Notes under the pieces: model-generated
What the model saw: the letters and a program-made list of their open reading frames with translations, nothing else
What the model was told of the DNA's origin: nothing
Database searches by the model: none
Assembly: GCA_965229565.1 (NCBI GenBank)
Contig: OZ245888.1
Coordinates: 1,550,001 to 1,614,000 of the forward strand
DNA from: JANQNX01 sp040217095
Lineage (GTDB): Bacteria > Pseudomonadota > Gammaproteobacteria > Eutrophobiales > Eutrophobiaceae
Direction: 5' to 3'
Length of the DNA: 64,000 nucleotides
Position numbers and translations under genes: made by a program
In this document: positions 40,734 to 50,266 of the stretch, piece after piece
Layout of the letters: every line of letters starts with the position of its first letter
How positions within the stretch are numbered: the stretch's first letter is position 1

Positions 40734-41830
40734 ACATTGAAGTTCCTTTTGTTGATTTAGGGAGGCAGTTTGCCGAGCACGAGGATGCTTATTGTAATAT
40801 TTTCAGGAAAGTAGGTCTTAGTGGCAGCTATGTTATGGGGCCATCTCTGGAAACATTTGAGAAAAAGGCTGCAGAATTCTGCGAGACGGAATATGCTCTC
40901 GGCGTAGCAAATGGTACAGATGCTCTAATACTTGCCATGCGTGCTCTTGGAATAGGAAAAGGAGATGAGGTAATAACTGCGCCAAATTCTTTTATTGCTT
41001 CTGCAGGCGGAATTACTTCGTTAGGTGCTGTTCCGGTTTTTGCAGATATTCAGCAGGATTTGAATATAGACCCTGAAAAAATCAGAGCTTCAATAACTGG
41101 TAAAACCAAAGCTATAGTGCCTGTGCATCTCACTGGTAGACCGGCAGAGATGGACAAGATAAATGAAATTGCTAAAGAATACAGTTTGTTTGTGATTGAA
41201 GATGCGGCACAAGCTATTGGTGCAAGATACAAGAATAGAAGAGTGGGTAGCCTGGGGGATGTGGCGGCATTCAGTTTGCATCCTCTTAAGAATCTGAATG
41301 TTATGGGCGATGGAGGCTTGGTTACTACCAATAATGTAGAGGTTTACGAAAAAATTAAACGGGATCGCAATCATGGTTTAATTGATAGAGATAATTGTCT
41401 GGAGTGGGGGTTAAACTCAAGATTAGATGCACTGCAGGCAGAATTAGCCAATTATAAACTGAATTATATTGAAAAATGGAATGAAAGATTCAGAGAAATT
41501 GCAGCGAAATATCGTGAAGCGTTAAAAGATATAGTGGAAGTGCCTTGTGATAAGTCACATGAGTATGCCGTTTACCATAATTTTGTTATTTACTCCGAAG
41601 AACGAGATTCGTTAATGGCTTTCTTGCTTGATAAAGGAATAGAAACGAAAATTCACTATCCAGTGTTATTGCATTTACAACCCGCCGCCAAAAACCTTGA
41701 TTGCAAAAAGGGTGATTTCCCTGTTGCTGAGAAACTTTCAACTATGATGATGAGCTTGCCAATATATCCTGAAATAACCCAGAGAGAGATTGATCTAGTA
41801 ATTGCAGGTGTCTGCTCTTACTTTCAATAA
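40730..41830 (+). CDS. DegT/DnrJ/EryC1/StrS sugar aminotransferase, copy 2
   Basis: 366 residues. GVANGTDALILAMRALGIG, EDAAQAIGARYKNRRVGSLG, and PLP lysine in FSLHPLKNLNVMGDGG; KIHYPVLLHLQPAAKNL near the end. Clearly paralogous to the gene just before (shared HPLKNLNV.GDGG and HLQPAAK). The wording V.L..Q...E is nearer to QdtB/FdtB-like 3-aminotransferases, but assignment of the carbon position is a guess. Confidence 0.9.
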   Translation: MNIEVPFVDLGRQFAEHEDAYCNIFRKVGLSGSYVMGPSLETFEKKAAEFCETEYALGVANGTDALILAMRALGIGKGDEVITAPNSFIASAGGITSLGAVPVFADIQQDLNIDPEKIRASITGKTKAIVPVHLTGRPAEMDKINEIAKEYSLFVIEDAAQAIGARYKNRRVGSLGDVAAFSLHPLKNLNVMGDGGLVTTNNVEVYEKIKRDRNHGLIDRDNCLEWGLNSRLDALQAELANYKLNYIEKWNERFREIAAKYREALKDIVEVPCDKSHEYAVYHNFVIYSEERDSLMAFLLDKGIETKIHYPVLLHLQPAAKNLDCKKGDFPVAEKLSTMMMSLPIYPEITQREIDLVIAGVCSYFQ

Positions 41831-41841
41831 CCGAGTACTCT

Positions 41842-42672
41842 ATGTCATTAAAACCAAAAAAAAATCTAAATGAGCTGGAAAATATAGCCAGAAAAATAAG
41901 AATGAGAATTATTGAATATTCTCATCGCACTAAAACTCCACATTTGGCTTCTTGCCTGTCATGCGTGGATATTTTAACAGCATATTATTTTGATGCTCTG
42001 AATATTAACCCTGAAAAACCATTTGAGAAAAGTCGAGACAGATTCATTTTAAGTAAAGGCCATGCTGCGCCTGCCTTGTTCCAGGTTTTAGCGGTGGCAG
42101 GCTTTTATCCTCTTAGTCGTATTGATGACGCAAGTCATAATGGGGAAGATTACTTTGGGGAGCACCCTCCATCGCCAGGACATTTGCCGGGAGTTGAGGC
42201 AGCAACAGGGTCGTTAGGACATGGTTTGCCTATTGGTGTCGGAATGGCACTGGCAGGTAAAATGAATGATGAAAATTATCAGGTTTCAGTTTTATTAGGC
42301 GATGGTGAATGTAATGAAGGGTCTGTCTGGGAAGCTGCAATGCTTGCTTCAAAACATAACTTGAACAAACTGACTGTGATCATTGATTTTAATAAATGGC
42401 AGGCTACTGACAGAAGCCATGAAGTCACTTCTATAGACCCTTTAGTTGACAAGTGGAAGTCTTTCGACTGGCAGGTTACTGAAATTGATGGCAATGACAT
42501 GAAGTCATTACAGGAAAGTATTTATATGGATAGAACGAACAAGCCGCTTGCCATTATTGGTCATACAGTAAAGGGGAAAGGGATCTCATTTATGGAAGAT
42601 GACAATAACTGGCATTATAAAACGCCAAATGAAGAAGAATTACAGAAAGCCAGAGAAGAATTGGGTTTTTAA
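41842..42672 (+). CDS. Transketolase N-terminal (thiamine diphosphate-binding) subunit
   Basis: 276 residues, the usual size of a split transketolase N-subunit. ILSKGHAAPALFQVL, HPPSPGHLPGVEAATGSLGH and LLGDGECNEGSVWEA (the GDG-x-N thiamine diphosphate motif) are all present. It works with the next gene, 2 nt downstream. Split transketolases inside glycan loci are not housekeeping; this one probably moves a two-carbon ketol unit to build a higher-carbon or branched sugar. Confidence 0.92.
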   Translation: MSLKPKKNLNELENIARKIRMRIIEYSHRTKTPHLASCLSCVDILTAYYFDALNINPEKPFEKSRDRFILSKGHAAPALFQVLAVAGFYPLSRIDDASHNGEDYFGEHPPSPGHLPGVEAATGSLGHGLPIGVGMALAGKMNDENYQVSVLLGDGECNEGSVWEAAMLASKHNLNKLTVIIDFNKWQATDRSHEVTSIDPLVDKWKSFDWQVTEIDGNDMKSLQESIYMDRTNKPLAIIGHTVKGKGISFMEDDNNWHYKTPNEEELQKAREELGF

Positions 42673-42674
42673 TT

Positions 42675-43586
42675 ATGCGAAATAACTTTGCAGATGAAGT
42701 ATGTAAGCTGGCAGAAGACCATCAAGATGTTGTATTACTTTCCGGTGATATTGGCAACAGGCTGTTTGATAATTTGAAAGCTGTGTGCCCGGAAAGGTTC
42801 TTTAATTGTGGTATTGCTGAACAATCAATGATGGGAATTGCTTCAGGTTTGGCCCTTTCGGGATTTAGACCTATTGTTTATACGATTACACCATTTACAA
42901 CCTATCGATGTTTTGAGCAGATCAGAGTAGATGTTTGTTATCAAAAAGTACCTGTTATTATTGTAGGTACAGGTTCAGGTCTTTCTTATGCCTCATTAGG
43001 CCCTACACATCACTCCATGGAAGATATGGCTGTATTGCGTACTTTGCCAGAAATGACCGTATTTTCTCCCTGTGATCCACTGCAAGTACGAAAAGGATTA
43101 CGCGCTGCATATGAACATGATGGCCCGGTCTATATTAGACTTGGGAAAAAAGGAGAGCCGGTACTGGATAATGAGAATGATGTTATTTTAGGTAGATCCG
43201 TTCAAATGATGGAGGGTAGCGATATCTGCATAGTTGCTACAGGTTCAGTATTAAGTCTGGCTTTAAATGCAGCAAATTCGCTTAAAAATGAAAATATTTC
43301 AGCAAGAGTAGAAAACTTTCATACAATTAAGCCCCTTGATAGGGAAAAACTTAATGAATTAGCTGATAAATTTGAGACGCTAGTTGTAGTAGAGGAACAT
43401 GGCATTATAGGCGGTCTGTATGGAGCAATAGCAGAATATTATATTGAAAAAAACAGTCGTCCAAGAGTAATAGGTATTGGCGCCCAGGATACATTTTTAC
43501 ATGAAATTGGCGGGCAGAATTTTGCCAGAAAATTTTATGGTATCACTGAAGAAAATATCATCAATAAATGTAAGCAATTATTCTGA
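42675..43586 (+). CDS. Transketolase C-terminal (pyrimidine-binding) subunit
   Basis: 303 residues. SGDIGNRLFDNL, FFNCGIAEQSMMGIASGLAL with the Glu that activates thiamine diphosphate, and PFTTYRCFEQIRVDVCY are typical; the C-terminal domain has FHTIKPLDREKL and VVVEEHGIIGGLYGAIAEY. Partner of the preceding subunit. The pair is DXS/transketolase-like; alternatives with a similar fold (pyruvate dehydrogenase E1 beta) fit less well. Confidence 0.91.
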   Translation: MRNNFADEVCKLAEDHQDVVLLSGDIGNRLFDNLKAVCPERFFNCGIAEQSMMGIASGLALSGFRPIVYTITPFTTYRCFEQIRVDVCYQKVPVIIVGTGSGLSYASLGPTHHSMEDMAVLRTLPEMTVFSPCDPLQVRKGLRAAYEHDGPVYIRLGKKGEPVLDNENDVILGRSVQMMEGSDICIVATGSVLSLALNAANSLKNENISARVENFHTIKPLDREKLNELADKFETLVVVEEHGIIGGLYGAIAEYYIEKNSRPRVIGIGAQDTFLHEIGGQNFARKFYGITEENIINKCKQLF

Positions 43587-43591
43587 AAAAG

Positions 43592-44191
43592 ATGAGAATT
43601 GGTATAGATTTCGACAATACTATTGTTAGTTATGATTATGTATTTCATAAAGTAGCAGTTGAAAAAAAACTAATAGACAAAAATGTAAAGGTGTCAAAAA
43701 TATCTGTCAGAAATAAACTGCGCGAGCAAGGGATGGAAGAGCAATGGATAGAAATGCAAGGCTACGTCTATGGAAAGAGGATGGATGAAGCAACTGTTTT
43801 TAATGGTTTTTTTGATTTTATTCAAAAAGCTAAGGGAAATGGCGCTGATTTATTTGTGATCAGTCATAAAACGAGATATCCCTACGTTGGTGAAAAATAC
43901 GATCTACATCAGGCTGCGAGGAGTTGGTTGGCGAAACATTTTAAAAATGAATCTGGGCCATTAATATCACCTCAAAATATAAGCTTCCACGAAACAAAAA
44001 AAGAGAAGATAGATCAGATAAGCGACCTAAATTGTGATGTTTTTGTAGATGATTTGCCGGAAATCTTTATGGCTGATAATTTCCCAGATGATACGAGAAA
44101 GATATTGTTTGATCCTGACAAGCATCATGGCGATAACAATTTTGAGCGAGCATATAATTGGGAGGATGTATCTAAGTTTTTGTTAAAATGA
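43592..44191 (+). CDS. HAD-superfamily phosphatase-like protein
   Basis: 199 residues. The N-terminus IGIDFDNTIVSYD has the DxDxT catalytic motif (Asp6 and Asp8); FVISHKT is motif II; VFVDDLPEIF is the motif IV acidic pair. In a heptose-type pathway a HAD phosphatase (GmhB role) removes the 7-phosphate from the 1,7-bisphosphate. This protein is not close to GmhB in wording, so the role is inferred from context. It overlaps the next gene by 4 nt. Confidence 0.78.
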   Translation: MRIGIDFDNTIVSYDYVFHKVAVEKKLIDKNVKVSKISVRNKLREQGMEEQWIEMQGYVYGKRMDEATVFNGFFDFIQKAKGNGADLFVISHKTRYPYVGEKYDLHQAARSWLAKHFKNESGPLISPQNISFHETKKEKIDQISDLNCDVFVDDLPEIFMADNFPDDTRKILFDPDKHHGDNNFERAYNWEDVSKFLLK

Positions 44192-45240
44192 TTAACGGGT
44201 ACAGGATAAAAGAAAGAAAAATTAATCAGCTATTACAAGAATGCTCGCTTGCAACAGATAATTTAAAAGTACTCGATACTTTCCGCGGTGGAAATAATGA
44301 GCTACTTTGCATATCTGTAGACAGTAACAGGTATGTTATAAAGTTCTATAATAAATCCGACAAAGGCCGGCATAACAGGCTAGAAGCAGAATGGACTTTT
44401 CTTGAGCTTTTGAAGGCGCATAATGTTTCCCAGGTTCCCTTGAGCATAGGTGCGGACGATAAAGAAAACATCGCATTGTATAGCTATATCCCAGGTAGGA
44501 AGTTAGAACCCTCCGGTATTACTTTTAGACATATCAATCAAGCAGCAAATTTTGTCAGGAATATTAATACATCTCTAATAAGAAGAAGTGCAGCACAAGT
44601 TTGTAATGCTTCAGAGTCTGCATTTTCCTATGCCGAACATTTTGAACTGCTAAATAGCAGAATACAGCGTCTGTTTGAGACAATTCATAATGACTTTACT
44701 TATGTAAAAAATATTGGTGATCAAATATTCGAGCTGAAGAAAAAATTAAATAAAGAGATCATAGAAACAGAAGGACTTGAAAAATATACATCAGTATTAA
44801 CTGAAAAAGAAAAAATACTGTCGGCTTCTGATTTTGGATTTCACAATGTAATACAAAAAGAAGACGGTGAATTAGTTTTTATTGATTTTGAATATTCGGG
44901 TTGGGATGATCCTGCAAAACTCGCCGCAGATTTTTTCTTTCAACCTCAAGTACCAGTAGATCCAGAATACTTTCCGTTTTTTCTAGATGCGTGTCTTAGC
45001 CATCTTGATGGGAATATTAAAGAGCAGCATATAGAAAGAGCAAAAAATATTTTTCCAATTATAGGTTTGCGATGGGTTTGTATCATACTGAATATATTTG
45101 ACAAAAAATGGGCCGAGCTCAGATTTAATCATCTTGCAGAAGAAGATTTGGAAAAGATTAGAAAAGAAAGATTGATTCTGGCAAAAAAATTATTGGAAAG
45201 GGTAATTGTTAATTTGAATAACCATAAAGGTGAATTATGA
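44188..45240 (+). CDS. Aminoglycoside-phosphotransferase/choline-kinase-like small-molecule kinase
   Basis: 350 residues. Kinase-like fold with RYVIKFYNK (ATP lysine), ASDFGFHNVI (catalytic loop, D-x-x-x-x-N in variant form) and VFIDFEYSGWDDPAK (metal Asp). This is the APH family, whose members phosphorylate hydroxyls of small molecules including sugars. Between a HAD phosphatase and a methyltransferase in a sugar operon it may phosphorylate the anomeric or other position before activation by the NTP-transferase. Confidence 0.8.
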   Translation: MINGYRIKERKINQLLQECSLATDNLKVLDTFRGGNNELLCISVDSNRYVIKFYNKSDKGRHNRLEAEWTFLELLKAHNVSQVPLSIGADDKENIALYSYIPGRKLEPSGITFRHINQAANFVRNINTSLIRRSAAQVCNASESAFSYAEHFELLNSRIQRLFETIHNDFTYVKNIGDQIFELKKKLNKEIIETEGLEKYTSVLTEKEKILSASDFGFHNVIQKEDGELVFIDFEYSGWDDPAKLAADFFFQPQVPVDPEYFPFFLDACLSHLDGNIKEQHIERAKNIFPIIGLRWVCIILNIFDKKWAELRFNHLAEEDLEKIRKERLILAKKLLERVIVNLNNHKGEL

Positions 45241-45908
45241 GTTATATAGATTTCATGTCTGTTCTGCACAAGAGTACAAAAAGAGATTATCTGGCAAGGG
45301 TTAATGACCCTGAGTATCCCAAAGCCAAGGCCGCTGAATTAGCTAAACAGTATGCTTATGATTATTGGGATGGTAGCAGAAAGATTAATTATGGAGGATA
45401 TAAATATATCGAGGGCAGGTGGGAGAAGGTAGCCAAACAAATGGTTGAGCACTACGGGATAAAACCTGGTGATCGTATACTTGATATAGGCTGCGGGAAA
45501 GGTTTTCTGTTATATGACTTCACCAAGGTTTGTCCAGGCGTAGAGATATATGGCGTGGATATTTCTGAATATGCAATAAACAATTGTAAAGAAGAAGTTA
45601 AAGATCATTTGCAGATCGCGAATGCTAATAATTTACCTTTCGAAGATAATTATTTTGACTTAGTGATTTCAATTACAACATTACATAACCTCTATGCTTT
45701 TGATTTGTATGCTTCACTGAAGGAAATGGAAAGAGTAGGGAAGCATAATAAGTATTTATGTGTAGAGTCATATAGAAATGAAGAAGAAAAGGCCAATCTT
45801 TTATATTGGCAAGTTACCTGTGAGGCATTTAATACTCCCGAAGAATGGGATTGGTGGTTCAAATTGACAGGTTACACTGGCGATTATTCGTTTATATTTT
45901 TTGATTAG
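45237..45908 (+). CDS. Class I SAM-dependent methyltransferase
   Basis: 223 residues, ATG overlapping the previous stop by 4 nt. SAM site ILDIGCGKGFLLYDF (about residue 83), GVDISEYAINNCKEEV, and LPFEDNYFDLVISITTLHNL. Residues 20-70 contain YWDGSRKINYGGYKYIEGRW, a segment seen in small-molecule methyltransferases of glycan loci. Substrate unknown, most likely an O- or N-position of the sugar being made. Confidence 0.82.
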   Translation: MSYIDFMSVLHKSTKRDYLARVNDPEYPKAKAAELAKQYAYDYWDGSRKINYGGYKYIEGRWEKVAKQMVEHYGIKPGDRILDIGCGKGFLLYDFTKVCPGVEIYGVDISEYAINNCKEEVKDHLQIANANNLPFEDNYFDLVISITTLHNLYAFDLYASLKEMERVGKHNKYLCVESYRNEEEKANLLYWQVTCEAFNTPEEWDWWFKLTGYTGDYSFIFFD

Positions 45909-45916
45909 GTGAATTT

Positions 45917-46966
45917 ATGTCAAGACCTCGAAAGACTAAAGCAGCAATTTTAGTCGAGCTAAATAAACCATTAGTAGTTGATGAAATTTCATTGCCTGAA
46001 AGCCTGGGCGTTGGTCAGGTTTTGGTGAAAGTGCATTGCAGTGGTATTTGCGGATCACAATTAGGTGAAATAGGAGGTGTTAAGGGTCCTGATAAATTTT
46101 TGCCTCATTTACTCGGCCATGAAGGGACTGCAACTGTAATTGAATGTGGGCCTGGTGTAGAAACAGTCAGTCCAGACGACCTTGTTGTTATGCACTGGAG
46201 AAAAGGCAGTGGTATTGAGGCAATACCACCAAAATATGATTGGAATGGTAAAACAGTTAATGCGGGTTGGGTAACAACCTTCAATGAGTATGCAGTTATT
46301 TCTGAAAATAGATTGACAAGAATTCCACAAGATACTGATAAGTACGTGGCCGCACTTTTTGGCTGTGCTGTAACAACAGGGTTTGGCGTTGTGGTAAATG
46401 ATGCACAAATAAAAATAGCAGATTCAGTTTGTGTCTATGGTGCTGGTGGTGTTGGTTTAAATATTATTCAGGCTGCAGCTTTATCTTCAGCATACCCAAT
46501 AATTGCTGTAGATATTTATGATAAGCGTTTGAGACTAGCGCAGGAAATGGGTGCAACTCATGTAATTAATTCGGGCAAGGAAAAGGTTGCGGAAAAAATA
46601 AATGAGATTATTAAAAATAATCAATTGGATATATTTATTGATAATACAGGTGTCCCGGAAATTATCGAATATGGTTACAACACTATTAAACCAACAGGAA
46701 AACTGATTTTGGTCGGTGTGCCAAAACAAGGAAATAATATTTCTATATATTCACTGCCAATGCATTTTGGGAAAATAATAAAGGGATCGCATGGGGGCAA
46801 TGCAATGCCTGAAACTGATATCCCGAAGTATTTCAATCTTTTTTCAATGAAAAATATTGATTTAGCGAAGTTAATAACCAGGGAATACAATCTAGACGAT
46901 ATTAATATTGCTATTGATGACATGAGAAACGGTACGCTGGCCGGTCGTTGTATGATTAAGTTTTAA
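45917..46966 (+). CDS. Medium-chain zinc-type dehydrogenase
   Basis: 349 residues. Catalytic zinc ligands visible in CSGICGSQLGEI (Cys) and LLGHEGTATVIECG (His-Glu). The lobe with four structural-zinc cysteines is missing, as in several sugar-specific members. Rossmann NAD site VCVYGAGGVGLNIIQAAAL (about residue 173). It oxidises an alcohol or reduces a ketone of a sugar or sugar phosphate. It stands between methyltransferase and the HldE-like gene; substrate unknown. Confidence 0.84.
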   Translation: MSRPRKTKAAILVELNKPLVVDEISLPESLGVGQVLVKVHCSGICGSQLGEIGGVKGPDKFLPHLLGHEGTATVIECGPGVETVSPDDLVVMHWRKGSGIEAIPPKYDWNGKTVNAGWVTTFNEYAVISENRLTRIPQDTDKYVAALFGCAVTTGFGVVVNDAQIKIADSVCVYGAGGVGLNIIQAAALSSAYPIIAVDIYDKRLRLAQEMGATHVINSGKEKVAEKINEIIKNNQLDIFIDNTGVPEIIEYGYNTIKPTGKLILVGVPKQGNNISIYSLPMHFGKIIKGSHGGNAMPETDIPKYFNLFSMKNIDLAKLITREYNLDDINIAIDDMRNGTLAGRCMIKF

Positions 46967-46990
46967 TACTGGTAATTTAAGTAATATACA

Positions 46991-48463
46991 ATGCAAAAAA
47001 TTATAGATGACATCAGAAATAATTCTAAAAATAAGAAAATTGTGTTTGTTTCAGGGAATTTCAACATAGTACATCCTGGACATCTGCGTTTAATTAATTT
47101 TGCTGCTGCATGCGGAGATCTACTCGTCGTCGGCGTGCATCCTGACGGAAAAAACAAATCTTTGATGCCAGCTAAATATAGGCTGGAAGGTATACAAGCC
47201 ATAAGCAAAGTGGATCATGTTGTCCTTCTAAAGGATGGCTTGGTAAAGTCTATAGAGAAGTTACAGCCCGATATAGTTGTTAAAGGGAAAGAGTTTGAAA
47301 ATAAATATAATGAAGAAAAACACGTTCTTGACAAATATGGTGGGAAATTAATTTTCAGCTCTGGTGAAGTAAGGTTTTCATCGCTTGACCTGCTTAGGAG
47401 AGAATTGTTTGAAATAAACCTGTCATCAATTAAACAGCCGGATGAATATTTGCATAGACATGGTATCCGCAAAGATGATGTTAAAAATGTAATTGAAAAA
47501 TTCAGTAATCTAAGAGTGCTGGTGATTGGCGACTTGATATTGGATGAGTACATTGAATGTGAGCCATTAGGCATGTCAAGAGAGGATCCGACAGTTGTAG
47601 TTACTCCAATCAGTAAGGAAATATTTATTGGTGGTGCCGGTATTGTCGCTGCACATGCGAAAACCCTGGGGGCAAAAGTAAGTTTTATAAGTGTTGGAGG
47701 TGGCGACGAAATGTGTGATTGGGCGCGTCGTTCACTTGAAAATACAAGTGTTAGCACCTACATCTTGCAAGATGAAAGCAGGCCGACAACACTTAAGCAA
47801 AGATATAGAGCTGCGGGCAAAACATTGTTAAGAGTCAGTCATCTTAGGCAGCATGATATAAGTAAAGATTTTATAAAAAAAATCAAAGATCATGTTAGAA
47901 AAATAATTGATGAGATAGACTTGATCATTTTTTCCGATTTTAATTATGGATTATTGCCTCAAAAACTTGTAAGAGATTTAATCAAGTTGTTTGAAGGGGA
48001 AGATAAATTAATGTTTGCTGATAGCCAGGCATCTTCTCAAATCAGTGATATTTCACGATTCAAGAGTATGGAGTTAATCACACCTACTGAATATGAAGCA
48101 AGACTGGCAGTAGATGGAGATGATCATACATCAGGTCTGGTGGTGATAGCTGATAAACTAATAAAAAAGTCAAAAGCAAAAAATGTAATAATCACTCTGG
48201 GAGCAGAAGGATCGCTCGTTCACGGTTTTGATCGAACAAAGCAAATACATGTGACTGATACACTGCCTGCAATGAATGAAAATCCCAAGGATGTGTCTGG
48301 TGCTGGCGACTGTTATTTTATTAGCTCCGCGTTATCTATGGCAGTTGCTGCAGATATCTGGACAAGTGCTTATATCGGATCTGCTGCTGCTGCTATACAG
48401 GTCGGTCGAATAGGGAATGTGCCATTAAGCCACAAAGAACTACTGGAAGAAATTTCTCAATGA
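46991..48463 (+). CDS. HldE-like bifunctional protein with swapped domains (nucleotidyltransferase first, PfkB kinase second)
   Basis: 490 residues. Residues about 15-150 are a cytidylyltransferase-like domain: VFVSGNFNIVHPGHLRLI with the HxGH site at 28-31, and DIVVKGKEF. Residues about 170-490 are a RfaE/PfkB sugar kinase: VIGDLILDEYIECEPLGMSR, ITPTEYEAR and the catalytic Asp in KDVSGAGDCYF. Canonical HldE has kinase first and adenylyltransferase second; here the order is reversed. It probably phosphorylates C1 and then nucleotidylates a heptose-type sugar. Together with the GmhA-like and HAD genes it argues for an NDP-heptose-like product. Confidence 0.88.
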   Translation: MQKIIDDIRNNSKNKKIVFVSGNFNIVHPGHLRLINFAAACGDLLVVGVHPDGKNKSLMPAKYRLEGIQAISKVDHVVLLKDGLVKSIEKLQPDIVVKGKEFENKYNEEKHVLDKYGGKLIFSSGEVRFSSLDLLRRELFEINLSSIKQPDEYLHRHGIRKDDVKNVIEKFSNLRVLVIGDLILDEYIECEPLGMSREDPTVVVTPISKEIFIGGAGIVAAHAKTLGAKVSFISVGGGDEMCDWARRSLENTSVSTYILQDESRPTTLKQRYRAAGKTLLRVSHLRQHDISKDFIKKIKDHVRKIIDEIDLIIFSDFNYGLLPQKLVRDLIKLFEGEDKLMFADSQASSQISDISRFKSMELITPTEYEARLAVDGDDHTSGLVVIADKLIKKSKAKNVIITLGAEGSLVHGFDRTKQIHVTDTLPAMNENPKDVSGAGDCYFISSALSMAVAADIWTSAYIGSAAAAIQVGRIGNVPLSHKELLEEISQ

Positions 48464-49182
48464 GGTGTCTTTTACTGGCTGCTGGTTTTGGTTCCAGATT
48501 AAAACCAATTACGACAACTATCCCAAAGTGTATGGTTGAAATAAATGGTAAACCATTACTTGAATACTGGCTGGAGCTATTGTTTTCAGGGAGTATAGAA
48601 AAAGTACTGGTAAATACTCATTATTTGCCTTCTGTAATCGAACAATACATAAAGCAATCCAGATGGTCAGACAAGATTGAAATAGTTTATGAACCTCAAC
48701 TGTTGGGAACAGCAGGAACGATTGTCACTAATATTTCCTTCTTCGAAGGAAAACCATGCATGATAGCTCATGCTGACAATTTAACAGTATTTAATGTAAA
48801 TGATTTTATAAATCATCATGCAAACAGACCTTCTTGTACCGAACTCACTATGATGACTTTTATTACTGATAAACCGCAATCATGCGGTATCGTTCAGGTT
48901 AGTGATGAAGGGATTGTTCGTGAATATCACGAAAAAGTACCTGACCCGCCTGGTAATCTTGCAAATGGTGCGGTATTCATATTTGAACCTTCTGTTCTAG
49001 AATATATTTGCGCCAATTATTCAGAGTCAAGAAACGATATATGTAAAGACATCATTCCTGAGTTTGTAAATCGGATATCTGTTTATAAAAACTATATCTA
49101 TCATAGGGACATAGGTACGCCAAAAAGCCTGGAATCAGCCAGGGAAGAAATAAAAAATATTAGTACTAATGCTTCAGCATAA
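48460..49182 (+). CDS. Sugar-1-phosphate nucleotidyltransferase (NTP-transferase family)
   Basis: 240 residues, ATGA overlap with the previous gene. LLLAAGFGSRLKPITTTIPK is the nucleotide loop with the GxGxRL and PK motifs; MIAHADNLTVFN gives the metal Asp; GNLANGAVFIF and HRDIGTPKSL follow. It resembles mannose-1-phosphate and heptose-1-phosphate guanylyltransferases (HddC type). With the HldE-like protein next to it the operon has two nucleotidylation domains, possibly for two sugars. Confidence 0.87.
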   Translation: MRCLLLAAGFGSRLKPITTTIPKCMVEINGKPLLEYWLELLFSGSIEKVLVNTHYLPSVIEQYIKQSRWSDKIEIVYEPQLLGTAGTIVTNISFFEGKPCMIAHADNLTVFNVNDFINHHANRPSCTELTMMTFITDKPQSCGIVQVSDEGIVREYHEKVPDPPGNLANGAVFIFEPSVLEYICANYSESRNDICKDIIPEFVNRISVYKNYIYHRDIGTPKSLESAREEIKNISTNASA

Positions 49183-50233
49183 ACCGCCTATAAAGGTGGC
49201 TGTAATTGGCGCAGGCCAGGTTTCGCAAATGTGCCATATTGAACCGCTGACTAAACTGTCATCAGTAGATATTGTTGCAATATCTGATTTACGGCCTCAA
49301 TTAGTTCAATTAGTAGCTGAACGCTATCGCATACCAAAACTGTATTCCAGTCATCTGGAATTGCTGGAAAATGAAAAAGTTGATGCTGTTATAGTTGTAA
49401 CTAACAGAAGTGCAACCGGGGCAATAGTTAGAGACATTATTGATGCAGATATTAATGTATTTACTGAAAAACCGTTAGCAAGAACCAGGAAGCAAGTTAG
49501 CCTGATTCAAGACTGTTTAAAAAAAAGTAGATCCGATTTGCGTATAGGTTATATGAAGCGGCATGACGTAGGTTTCTTGCATTTCAAAAACATGTTGGAT
49601 CTATGGTTGTTAAACAATGAGCGTGGAAAACTATTGAAAATTGAAGCATGGAGTCATGCAGGCGATGTTTGCAGGCCTACGCTTGGCTATTTGATGACTG
49701 ATGAGCCACGTCCGGCAGGGGTGGAAGAGTGGTCAGCATCACCAGACTGGCTGGATAATAACAGCATAGATGAATATGAACTATTTCTTAATGTGCACAT
49801 ACATATATTTAATTGGTTGTATAGTTTAACGCAATTAAACAAGGTAAGTGCGGTAAAAAAAAATAAAGAAAATGAAGTATTCATCGATTTTGAATCCTCT
49901 AATTGCGAAGTTTCAATGGACTGCAAGTATCGATTAAGCGGCAGATGGGACGAGGGTGCGAAGCTTTATTTTGAAAAAGGTGATGTGATGTTACGTTTTC
50001 CTGCGCCGTTCGATAAAAAAAGAATTGCAAGTATAGAAATAAATAATAAGCCGGTAATATTCCCCGATTCAGCTATGGTAAATCAATGGTCTTTTTTTAA
50101 TCAAATGAAAAACTATATAAATTTACTTATCAATAATGAAATTAATAAGGAAAAGTTTTCTTGCGATGTGAACGAAACAGCACGCAATCAAGAACTGGTG
50201 GAAGATGTTTGGAGAATTATTGAACAGAAATAA
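49169..50233 (+). CDS. Gfo/Idh/MocA family oxidoreductase
   Basis: 354 residues, overlapping the previous gene by 14 nt. N-terminal Rossmann motif VAVIGAGQVSQMCHIEPLTK, then VDAVIVVTNRSATGAIV and the EKP motif VFTEKPLARTRKQV (lysine of the catalytic site). C-terminal alpha/beta domain follows. NAD(P)-dependent oxidoreductase acting on a sugar or sugar nucleotide, for example C3 oxidation or ketone reduction before or after transamination. Confidence 0.87.
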   Translation: MLQHKPPIKVAVIGAGQVSQMCHIEPLTKLSSVDIVAISDLRPQLVQLVAERYRIPKLYSSHLELLENEKVDAVIVVTNRSATGAIVRDIIDADINVFTEKPLARTRKQVSLIQDCLKKSRSDLRIGYMKRHDVGFLHFKNMLDLWLLNNERGKLLKIEAWSHAGDVCRPTLGYLMTDEPRPAGVEEWSASPDWLDNNSIDEYELFLNVHIHIFNWLYSLTQLNKVSAVKKNKENEVFIDFESSNCEVSMDCKYRLSGRWDEGAKLYFEKGDVMLRFPAPFDKKRIASIEINNKPVIFPDSAMVNQWSFFNQMKNYINLLINNEINKEKFSCDVNETARNQELVEDVWRIIEQK

Positions 50234-50266
50234 ATTGTAGAATAATTCAGAATCAGAGGTATATGC

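Noticed and set aside
41842..43586. Split transketolase considered as a frameshifted single gene
   Set aside because: The N-subunit has its own stop, the C-subunit its own ATG, and both lengths match natural two-subunit transketolases.
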